64,000 nucleotides of DNA from Sulfitobacter maritimus. Its GTDB lineage: Bacteria; Pseudomonadota; Alphaproteobacteria; Rhodobacterales; Rhodobacteraceae. Below are positions 57,353 through 64,000 of the stretch, in pieces (position 1 is the stretch's first letter; each line of letters begins with the position of its first letter). Under the pieces are notes generated by a model, which saw only the letters and a list, made by a program, of their open reading frames with translations, was not told the origin of the DNA and searched no databases. The translations under genes and the position numbers were made by a program. Location of the stretch: NCBI RefSeq assembly GCF_013346665.1, contig NZ_JABVBB010000034.1, positions 558,001-622,000 on the forward strand, given 5' to 3'.

Positions 57353-59169
57353 TCGACCGTGACCGATTTCGCAAGGTTGCGCGGCTGGTCCACATCCGTC
57401 CCTTTGGCTACGGCGGTGTGATAGGCTAAAAGCTGCGCCGGGATCGCGTAGAGGATCGGGGCCAGAGCGTCGGGGACGGGGGGCATCTCGATGCTGAACC
57501 ACACCCCGTCGTTTGCCTCCTCCTGACCTTTGGCATCAGAGATCAGGATGACTTTGCCTTTGCGCGCCATGACCTCCTGCATATTGCTGACCGTCTTGTC
57601 AAAAAGCGCGTCGCGGGGGGCCATGACCACCACCGGCACATTCTCATCAATGAGCGCAATGGGGCCGTGTTTAAGTTCACCTGATGCATAAGCTTCGGCG
57701 TGTATGTAGCTGATTTCTTTGAGTTTCAATGCGCCTTCGAGGGCAAGGGGGTACATCTGCCCACGCCCCAAGAACAGCACGTCGCGGGCGTGCGACAGCT
57801 TAAGTGCCGCGGCATGCATCGTGTCGTTCTTCTCAAGCGCGTGGCTGATGATCGATGGCAACCCGCGCAGGCCGGAGATATGGTCGGCCAAGGTATCTGT
57901 GTCGATCTCGCCTCGCTGCTGCGCAGCTTTCAGCACCATCATATACAGCACGACAAGCTGACAGGTGAAAGCCTTGGTCGACGCCACGCCCACCTCAACA
58001 CCGGCATGGATCGGCAACGCGATGTCGCTCTCACGGGCGATGGAACTTTCCGGCACGTTGACGACCGACAGGATGCTGGCGGCCTTGCCCTCGCAATAGC
58101 GCAGGGCGGCGAGGGTGTCGGCAGTCTCGCCCGATTGGCTGACGAAAACAGCCAGTGTGCGCGGCGGGATCAGGGGTTCGCGGTAGCGGAACTCGGAGGC
58201 GACGTCGACTTCGACGGGCAGGCGGGCGATCTGCTCGAACCAGTATTTCGCGGTCAGGCAAGCGTAGGAGGCGGTGCCGCAAGCGACCATGATGACCCGG
58301 TCAAAATCGTTGAAGTCGATCTCTTGTCCGCTCAGGTCAATGTCGCCATTAAGGGAGAGGTATTTGCCGATGGCGGTGCCGATCACGCTGGGTTGCTCGG
58401 CGATTTCCTTAGCCATGAAATGTTTATGACCCGCTTTGTCGATGCGGGTGCTGTCGATCTCGATGGTCTTAATGGCGCGGTTGGCGAGGGCGCCGTTTTG
58501 ATCCGTGATCTCAACCGAGGTTCGGGTGATGACAGCGCAGTCACCTTCTTCGAGGTAGGAGATTTTATTGGTCAGCGGAGCCAGCGCAATGGCGTCGCTG
58601 CCCACATACATCTCGCCTTCGCCGTAGCCGATGGCCAAGGGGGAGCCTTTGCGGGCCGCGATCATCAGATTGTCATGGCCGTCAAAGAGGAAAGCCAGCG
58701 CGAAGGCGCCTTCGAGGCGGGCAAGGGTCTGTTTGGCGGCGGTCACTGGGTCGGCGCCTTGGCTCATGTGGTGCTGGGTGAGCAGGGCGACGGTTTCGGT
58801 GTCTGTTTCGGTAACAAATTGCGCACCGTGTTCGGCCAGTTCGGCGCGTAGTTCGCGGAAATTCTCGATGATGCCGTTATGGACGACCGCAACCTTGCCC
58901 GCTTGATGGGGGTGCGCATTGGTGACGCTCGGGGCGCCATGGGTGGCCCAACGGGTGTGGCCGATCCCGGATTTACCGGCCAGCGGATCGTGCACCAGCG
59001 TGTCAGACAGGTTCGCCAGCTTGCCCACGGCGCGGCGGCGGTCGAGCTTGCCGTCGTCCAGCGTCGCGATGCCAGCGCTGTCATAGCCGCGGTATTCCAA
59101 ACGCTTTAACGATTCCACAAGGATCGGAGCAACTTCATGATTGCCCAGTACCCCAATAATTCCACACAT
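57349..59169 (-). CDS. glmS: GlmS, glutamine--fructose-6-phosphate aminotransferase
   Basis: Cytoplasmic enzyme that makes glucosamine-6-P, the entry to UDP-GlcNAc. The 606 residues start MCGIIGVLGN with the catalytic Cys2 of the glutaminase domain, and YRGYDSAGIA follows. Two SIS isomerase domains (about 280-420 and 455-590) contain VACGTASYACL and SQSGETADT, and the C-terminus reads PRNLAKSVTVE. It lies 1 nt from glmU and overlaps the AlkD-like gene by 4 nt. Confidence 0.98.
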   Translation of the reverse strand: MCGIIGVLGNHEVAPILVESLKRLEYRGYDSAGIATLDDGKLDRRRAVGKLANLSDTLVHDPLAGKSGIGHTRWATHGAPSVTNAHPHQAGKVAVVHNGIIENFRELRAELAEHGAQFVTETDTETVALLTQHHMSQGADPVTAAKQTLARLEGAFALAFLFDGHDNLMIAARKGSPLAIGYGEGEMYVGSDAIALAPLTNKISYLEEGDCAVITRTSVEITDQNGALANRAIKTIEIDSTRIDKAGHKHFMAKEIAEQPSVIGTAIGKYLSLNGDIDLSGQEIDFNDFDRVIMVACGTASYACLTAKYWFEQIARLPVEVDVASEFRYREPLIPPRTLAVFVSQSGETADTLAALRYCEGKAASILSVVNVPESSIARESDIALPIHAGVEVGVASTKAFTCQLVVLYMMVLKAAQQRGEIDTDTLADHISGLRGLPSIISHALEKNDTMHAAALKLSHARDVLFLGRGQMYPLALEGALKLKEISYIHAEAYASGELKHGPIALIDENVPVVVMAPRDALFDKTVSNMQEVMARKGKVILISDAKGQEEANDGVWFSIEMPPVPDALAPILYAIPAQLLAYHTAVAKGTDVDQPRNLAKSVTVE

Positions 59170-59170
59170 A

Positions 59171-60523
59171 TTAGCTGCCTCTTTGCAATTTGGCCTTTTT
59201 GGCCTTTAAAACTTCAATCAATTTGCGTGCCATGCCGGGCTTTTCCACCTGCGGTGCGCGGGACAGCGCCAGCGCGTCCGGTTCCACATCCGAGGTGATG
59301 ACCGAACCGCTGCCCGTCATCGCGCCGTCCCCGATCGACACAGGTGCCACCAGCATGGTGTTGGAGCCAATAAAGGCATGTGCGCCGATATGGGTGTGGT
59401 GTTTCATCACGCCGTCGTAGTTGCAGGTGATTGTGCCCGCGCCGATATTGCTGCGTGCGCCGACGGTGGCATCTCCGATGTAGCTCAGGTGGTTGACCTT
59501 GGCACCTTCAGCGATCTGCGCGTTTTTGACCTCAACGAAGTTGCCGATGCGCACGTCTTCGTCCAGCTCAGCTCCGGGGCGCAGACGGGCGTAGGGGCCG
59601 ACAATACCGCCGCGTGAGACATGACAGCCTTCGAGATGTGAGAAGGCGCGGATCGTGACACCAGATTCAACGGTGACATTGGGACCAAAGACGACATTCG
59701 GCTCCACCACCGTATCCCGGCCAATATAGATGTCGCGGGCCAGAAAGACGGTTTCCGGCGCCACAAGGGTGACACCGTCTTCCATCAGCAGATCGCGGGC
59801 GCGGGACTGGAAAGCGGCCTCTGCGCGGGCCAGATCGGCGCGGGAGTTCACGCCCATGGTTTCGGCTTCTGCACAGGTCACCACTGTGGCGCTGCGGCCT
59901 TCGGCGCGGGCAAGGCCGATGATGTCCGTGAGGTAGTATTCCTCAGATGCGTTGTCGTTGCCGACCTTGTCGATCAGGTCAAACAGCAGATCGGATTTGC
60001 AGGCGACCACACCGGAGTTGCATAGGGAGATGGCGCGTTCTTCTTCGCTCGCGTCCTTGAACTCGACAATGCGTTCCAGCGTATCGCCTTGCATCACCAG
60101 ACGGCCATAGCGGGCGGGGTCGGCGGCCTCAAACCCCAATACGACCACGTCATGTGTGCGAAGCGCCTCTTGCATCTTTTCCAAGGTCTCGGGCCGGACG
60201 AAAGGGGTGTCGCCATAGAGCACCAGCGCCATGCCGTCGAAGCCTTCCAAAGCGGCGCGCGCTTGGGCGACCGCATGGGCGGTGCCGAGTTGCTCGGTCT
60301 GCTCGACCACCTGCGCGTCTTCGTCAAAACCCGTCGCGGCGGCACGCACCAGATCAGCACCATGGCCCGCAACAACAACCGTATGGCGCGGGCCGAGTGC
60401 AGCCCCTGCAGCCATGGCATGTTCCAGCATTGGGGCCGAGGCAACGTGGTGCAGCACTTTCGGCAGGTCCGAGTTCATCCGTGTCCCCTTGCCCGCGGCA
60501 AGGATGATCAATGCAGTTTCCAT
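59171..60523 (-). CDS. glmU: GlmU, bifunctional GlcN-1-P acetyltransferase / GlcNAc-1-P uridylyltransferase
   Basis: Two-domain enzyme completing UDP-GlcNAc synthesis. The N-terminal pyrophosphorylase domain has LAAGKGTRMNSDLPKVLH (about 8-25) and LYGDTPFV. From about residue 230 the left-handed beta-helix acetyltransferase has hexapeptide repeats (NFVEVKNAQIAEGAKVNHLSYIGDA, GAGTITCNYDG). The 450 residues match the usual length. Together with glmS downstream, it feeds the peptidoglycan and lipid A genes at the left of the window. Confidence 0.98.
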   Translation of the reverse strand: METALIILAAGKGTRMNSDLPKVLHHVASAPMLEHAMAAGAALGPRHTVVVAGHGADLVRAAATGFDEDAQVVEQTEQLGTAHAVAQARAALEGFDGMALVLYGDTPFVRPETLEKMQEALRTHDVVVLGFEAADPARYGRLVMQGDTLERIVEFKDASEEERAISLCNSGVVACKSDLLFDLIDKVGNDNASEEYYLTDIIGLARAEGRSATVVTCAEAETMGVNSRADLARAEAAFQSRARDLLMEDGVTLVAPETVFLARDIYIGRDTVVEPNVVFGPNVTVESGVTIRAFSHLEGCHVSRGGIVGPYARLRPGAELDEDVRIGNFVEVKNAQIAEGAKVNHLSYIGDATVGARSNIGAGTITCNYDGVMKHHTHIGAHAFIGSNTMLVAPVSIGDGAMTGSGSVITSDVEPDALALSRAPQVEKPGMARKLIEVLKAKKAKLQRGS

Positions 60524-60661
60524 GTAAATCTCTTTGTCCTTCAGCTTGCATTCTCTTTACGCGCTTCGCACAAAGGCGCAAGGCCAGCGCCCATCAAACT
60601 AGGTTGCGGTCTGCAACACGAAGGCATCATGCAAGGCGGGGTTCCGCCAAGGGAGTTTCCT

Positions 60662-61336
60662 GTGAAGACAGTGGTTTTTGATCTCGACGGCACCTTGGCC
60701 GACACCTCTGGCGACCTGATCGCCGCCGCCAATGCCTGTTTTCGCGATATGGGGGCGGGCGATGTGCTGGTTCACGCCGAGGACGCTGGCACCGCCTTAC
60801 GGGGCGGGCGGGCGATGCTAACGCTCGGTATGCAAAAACTGGGCCGGGCGGAGGATGCCGAAACCATTGACCGCTATTACCCGATGTTGCTCGACGCCTA
60901 TAAACGCGAGATCGACACCCATACGATCCTCTATCCCGGCGCGATGGAGGCGGTCGCGGCGCTCAAGGCGGCGGGCTACCGTGTGGCGATCTGTACCAAC
61001 AAACCCGAAGCGCTGGCGGAGTTGCTGCTGACCAAGCTCGGCGTACGAGAGGCTTTCGGCGCGATGCTGGGCGCAGACAGTTTGACCGTGCGCAAACCGG
61101 ATCCGGAACATCTGTTTGAAACCGCACGGCGCGCGGGCGGCGACCCGGCCCAATGTGTACTGATCGGCGACACCGATACCGACCGCAAGACCGCCCGCGC
61201 GGCCGGGGTGCCCTGCGTCTTGGTCACCTTTGGCCCCGGCGGGCATGATGTGGCAGCGTTGGAACCCGAAGCGCTGCTGGATGATTTCGCTGACCTGCTG
61301 GAGGTCGTGACACGGCTGATCGGCGCGGCTGCCTGA
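60662..61336 (+). CDS. gph: HAD-family phosphatase, phosphoglycolate phosphatase-like
   Basis: A 224-residue haloacid dehalogenase-fold phosphatase. Motif I is FDLDGTLAD (about 6-14, catalytic Asp7 and Asp9), motif II is ICTNKP, and motif III/IV is KPDPEHLFETARRAGGDPAQCVLIGDTDTD. The start is a GTG at 60662 with AAGGGAG 6 nt upstream. Phosphoglycolate is a likely substrate but not proven. The stop overlaps the ATG of the aminotransferase gene by one base (TGATG at 61334). Confidence 0.88.
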   Translation: MKTVVFDLDGTLADTSGDLIAAANACFRDMGAGDVLVHAEDAGTALRGGRAMLTLGMQKLGRAEDAETIDRYYPMLLDAYKREIDTHTILYPGAMEAVAALKAAGYRVAICTNKPEALAELLLTKLGVREAFGAMLGADSLTVRKPDPEHLFETARRAGGDPAQCVLIGDTDTDRKTARAAGVPCVLVTFGPGGHDVAALEPEALLDDFADLLEVVTRLIGAAA

Positions 61337-62535
61337 TGGCAGAGCGCTTCACTGGCAGCTTTACCCAGCAAGAGCCGATCCCTGAAGAGGCGATTGAGGC
61401 GGCGGTGGCGGTGATGCGCAGTGGGCGCTTGCACCGTTACAACACCGCGCCGGGTGAGATCGCCGAGGTTGCTCTGCTGGAGCAGGAATTTGCCGCGATG
61501 ATGGGCGTGAAATATTGCCTCGCGGTGGCCTCTGGCGGCTATGCCATGTCCACGGCGCTCCGGGCGGTGGGGGTGAAGCCCGGCGACCGGGTGTTGACCA
61601 ATGCTTTTACGCTTGCGCCGGTGCCGGGGGCGATTGCTTCGCTCGGCGCGGTACCAGTCTTTGTTGGCGTCACGGAGCAACTGGTCATTGACCTTGAAGA
61701 TCTCGCCGCCAAGGCAGATCAGGCTGATGTGTTGCTGCTCAGCCATATGCGCGGCCATCTGGCGGATATGGAGGCGCTTATGGCGCTCTGTGACGCGCGT
61801 GGCATCACGGTGATCGAGGATTGCGCCCATACGATGGGGGCGGCTTGGAACGGCGCGGCATCGGGCACGCAGGGCAAGGTCGGCTGCTTCTCTTGCCAGA
61901 CCTACAAGCATGTGAACGCGGGCGAGGGTGGTTTGCTCATCACCAATGACGCGCAAGTGGCCGCGCGGGCGATCATGCTGTCTGGGTCCTATATGCTCTA
62001 CGAACGGCATGAGGCCGCACCGGGGCCGGAGGCTTTTGAGACGATCCGCTATGAGACCCCGAATATTTCGGGCCGCATGGACAATCTGCGCGCAGCGGTG
62101 CTGCGTCCGCAGTTGCGGCGGCTGAAGGAGCAAGTGGCGCGTTGGAATGAACGCTACCGGGTGATTGAGGCCGGTCTGCGCGACACGCCGGGGCTGACGG
62201 TGATCGACCGGCCTGAGGCGGAAAGCATCGTCGGCTCATCCATACAGTTTCTGCTAAAAGGATGGTCGGCGGGGTCGGTCGAAGACGTCATCTCTCGCTG
62301 TGCCGCGCGGGGCGTGGAACTCAAGTGGTTCGGCGGGGCAGAGCCCAAGGGCTTCACCAGCCGCTACGATACATGGCGCTATGTGAAGGCCGAAAAAATG
62401 CCCGCCAGCGATGCGGTGCTGGCGGGACTGTTGGACATGCGTGTGCCGCTGACCTTTTCGCTGGACGACTGCGCTTTGATTGCGCGGATTATTCGGTCCG
62501 AGGTCAGCGCGGTCTATCAATCGGGCGTGGCTTAG
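61336..62535 (+). CDS. DegT/DnrJ/EryC1/StrS-type PLP aminotransferase
   Basis: A 399-residue fold-type I PLP enzyme. The sugar-aminotransferase motifs are present: VASGGYAMSTALRAVGV (about 63-79), IEDCAHTMGAAWNG (Asp for PLP N1) and the Schiff-base Lys in TYKHVNAGEGG (about 190). The family usually aminates keto-sugars, or other ketones. The gene overlaps the upstream HAD phosphatase, so the pair may act together on a phosphorylated or amino metabolite; no sugar-nucleotide genes flank it. Its TAG overlaps the stop of the convergent gene. Confidence 0.88.
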   Translation: MAERFTGSFTQQEPIPEEAIEAAVAVMRSGRLHRYNTAPGEIAEVALLEQEFAAMMGVKYCLAVASGGYAMSTALRAVGVKPGDRVLTNAFTLAPVPGAIASLGAVPVFVGVTEQLVIDLEDLAAKADQADVLLLSHMRGHLADMEALMALCDARGITVIEDCAHTMGAAWNGAASGTQGKVGCFSCQTYKHVNAGEGGLLITNDAQVAARAIMLSGSYMLYERHEAAPGPEAFETIRYETPNISGRMDNLRAAVLRPQLRRLKEQVARWNERYRVIEAGLRDTPGLTVIDRPEAESIVGSSIQFLLKGWSAGSVEDVISRCAARGVELKWFGGAEPKGFTSRYDTWRYVKAEKMPASDAVLAGLLDMRVPLTFSLDDCALIARIIRSEVSAVYQSGVA

Positions 62536-63008
62536 AAACGGATAGTGCCGTGTTTGCCCATGTCGGGTTTTTCACCGGTCATCTGCGCTTTGCCGATCTC
62601 ATAGAGGAACTTGAACCCGCCGTCGGTGGCCCAGACCTCGGCTTCGGTCAGATCAAAGCGGATCAGCTGAACATCGGGGTCTTGCTTGCCATCTTCAAAC
62701 CAAGCGCCTGCGATGGCGTTCCAGATTTTGTCGAGCTCGGTGGGGTTGGTCACAGCAGACACATGACCGTCGATCCGCGCCCAGAGGGATTCGTCCTTGC
62801 TGGCGATGAGATATTGCGCTTCCGAGCGCCCCTCGGCGGATTTCGCCAGATCGGTGGTTTTGGCGGTGATGAACCACAGCACGGCGGAGCGGTCGTCTTC
62901 GTCAATATAATGGGTCATCGGGATTGCGGGGGCGGTCTTGGTCATCAACATCCCGGCGCGTGTGTCGTCCAGCCGGTCCCAAAATTCTTTCTTCAGATCG
63001 TCGCTCAT
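62532..63008 (-). CDS. Pyridoxamine 5'-phosphate oxidase-like (general stress protein 26-type) flavin-binding protein
   Basis: A 158-residue split-barrel protein: FWDRLDDTRAGMLMT, VLWFITAKTTDLAKSAEGRSEAQYLIA, ARIDGHVSAVTNPTELDKIWNAIAGAWFEDG and DPDVQLIRFDLTEAEVW. This pattern matches the general stress FMN-binding PNPOx-like proteins, which bind flavin but lack a proven PNP-oxidase role. The start at 63008 (MSDDLKKEF) fits the family. It converges on the aminotransferase gene, with stop codons overlapping by 2 nt. Confidence 0.85.
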   Translation of the reverse strand: MSDDLKKEFWDRLDDTRAGMLMTKTAPAIPMTHYIDEDDRSAVLWFITAKTTDLAKSAEGRSEAQYLIASKDESLWARIDGHVSAVTNPTELDKIWNAIAGAWFEDGKQDPDVQLIRFDLTEAEVWATDGGFKFLYEIGKAQMTGEKPDMGKHGTIRF

Positions 63009-63123
63009 TTTACTCTCGCTTTGTTGTAAGGTCGGTTGCAGGGCCAACCCGCCGCGCGGCAGCGGGGTTCCCGCTTGGCCTGCGTGCAGATGCTTGACGC
63101 ATCGCGGGCAGGGCGGTAGGTAA

Positions 63124-63137
63124 TGAACAAGCGTTCA
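63124..63137. promoter_or_regulatory. Inverted repeat upstream of ivd, candidate TetR-type operator
   Basis: TGAAC-AAGC-GTTCA lies 19 nt before the ivd GTG, flanked by AT-rich bases. Half-sites of this kind often bind TetR-family repressors of acyl-CoA metabolism. The regulator itself is not in view. Confidence 0.4.
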
Positions 63138-63156
63138 ATAAATCGGGGGAGAAGTC

Positions 63157-64000
63157 GTGTTTAACGCAAGTATGCAGTTCGATCTGGGTGAGGACGTCGC
63201 CGCGCTGCGCGACATGGTGCACCGCTGGGCGCAGGAGCGCGTCAAACCAATGGCCGCCGAGATCGACAGCAAGAACGAATTTCCCGCCGAGCTTTGGACC
63301 GAGATGGGCGAGTTGGGCCTTTTGGGTATGACCGTCGAAGAGGAATACGGCGGTTCAGGCATGGGCTATGTCGCCCATACCGTCGCGGTGGAAGAAATTG
63401 CGCGGGCAAGCGCCTCGGTCTCGCTGTCCTACGGCGCACATTCCAACCTCTGCGTGAACCAGATCAAGCTCAACGGCACTCCAGAGCAAAAGGCGCAGTA
63501 CCTGCCGAAGCTTTGCTCAGGCGAGCATGTCGGCGCGTTGGCCATGTCTGAGGCAGGCGCGGGCAGCGATGTGGTCAGCATGAAGCTGCACGCCGAAAAG
63601 CGGAACGATCACTTCCGGCTGAACGGCAATAAATATTGGATCACCAATGGGCCGGACGCCGAGACGCTAGTCGTCTATGCGAAGACGGACCCAGAGGCAG
63701 GTTCTAAGGGCATTACCGCCTTTCTGATCGAGAAGTCGATGAAGGGTTTCACCACCTCGAACCACTTCGACAAACTCGGCATGCGTGGGTCGAACACCGC
63801 AGAGCTGATCTTTGACGATTGCGAAGTGCCCTTTGAGAACATCCTCGGCGAAGAGGGCAAAGGCGTGCGCGTCCTGATGTCAGGCCTCGACTATGAGCGC
63901 GTGGTGCTGGCGGGCATTGGCCTTGGCATTATGGCTGCCTGTCTGGATGAGATCATGCCCTATATGGCCGAGCGCAAGCAGTTCGGCCAGCGCATCGGGG
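63157..64000 (+). CDS. ivd: Isovaleryl-CoA dehydrogenase (3' truncated by window edge)
   Basis: Acyl-CoA dehydrogenase of leucine catabolism; 281 residues are visible and the frame runs off the window. It begins [19 protein letters not shown]. The segment [25 protein letters not shown] is characteristic of isovaleryl-CoA dehydrogenases. The FAD/acyl-CoA motifs [30 protein letters not shown] and [12 protein letters not shown] are clear, and it ends in [10 protein letters not shown]. The start is the GTG at 63157, with GGGGAGA upstream; an ATG at 63172 is possible. Confidence 0.95.
   Translation, partial: MFNASMQFDLGEDVAALRDMVHRWAQERVKPMAAEIDSKNEFPAELWTEMGELGLLGMTVEEEYGGSGMGYVAHTVAVEEIARASASVSLSYGAHSNLCVNQIKLNGTPEQKAQYLPKLCSGEHVGALAMSEAGAGSDVVSMKLHAEKRNDHFRLNGNKYWITNGPDAETLVVYAKTDPEAGSKGITAFLIEKSMKGFTTSNHFDKLGMRGSNTAELIFDDCEVPFENILGEEGKGVRVLMSGLDYERVVLAGIGLGIMAACLDEIMPYMAERKQFGQRIG

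Overview
The window is about 64 kb of GC-rich chromosome from an alphaproteobacterium, most likely the Roseobacter group (Rhodobacterales). The evidence is the cell-division/cell-wall order murG-murC-(two DUF2484-type proteins)-murB-ddl-ftsQ-ftsA-ftsZ-lpxC-bamD-recN, aerobic-type CobS/CobT cobaltochelatase subunits, malate synthase G, PntAB and a TsuA/YeeE-type sulfur transporter. No rRNA, tRNA, CRISPR array, prophage or complete insertion sequence was seen. The murG gene is cut at the left edge and an isovaleryl-CoA dehydrogenase gene at the right edge.

Layout: 1-12857 (+) holds peptidoglycan precursor synthesis, the divisome (FtsQ, FtsA, FtsZ), lipid A synthesis (LpxC), outer membrane assembly (BamD) and recN. 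12907-14607 (+) is a CLC-type anion transporter. 14614-21531 is mostly (-): DUF427 protein, aminopeptidase P, cobT, cobS and a J-domain protein, with a PRC-barrel gene inverted between cobT and cobS. 21609-29696 holds a BolA protein, a DUF4177 protein, a thioesterase coupled to gatB, a large unknown, a transglycosylase, pepN and a small membrane protein. 29787-32796 (+) is malate synthase G and a class I amidotransferase-like hydrolase. This is followed by an unusual 27-bp tandem repeat array and a degenerate REP-associated transposase (32806-33677), the clearest accessory island here. 33721-41185 holds an SDR, a small barrel-like protein, pntAB, a DUF3422 protein and the sulfur transporter.

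41394-52458 is a catabolic locus. A dipeptide/oligopeptide-type ABC importer is split over both strands: a binding protein and two permeases on (-), a fused double ATPase on (+). The ATPase gene is followed by three M20 amidohydrolases and a DadA-like FAD oxidoreductase. The set suggests uptake of a peptide or N-acyl amino compound, hydrolysis, then oxidative deamination. 52517-56032 (-) holds a glycosyltransferase (with a decayed duplicate of its 3' end), waaA (Kdo transferase) and moaA. 56118-63008 holds a lipoprotein, alkD-like/glmS/glmU (UDP-GlcNAc supply), a gph-like HAD phosphatase overlapping a DegT aminotransferase, and a PNPOx-fold protein. Leucine catabolism begins at 63157.

Most of the window is ordinary core genome with many 4-nt stop/start overlaps. 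The items most worth a second look are the repeat array beside the degenerate transposase, the ABC/M20/oxidoreductase locus, the glycosyltransferase duplication, the CLC protein lacking canonical filter residues and several perfect dyads in promoter regions.
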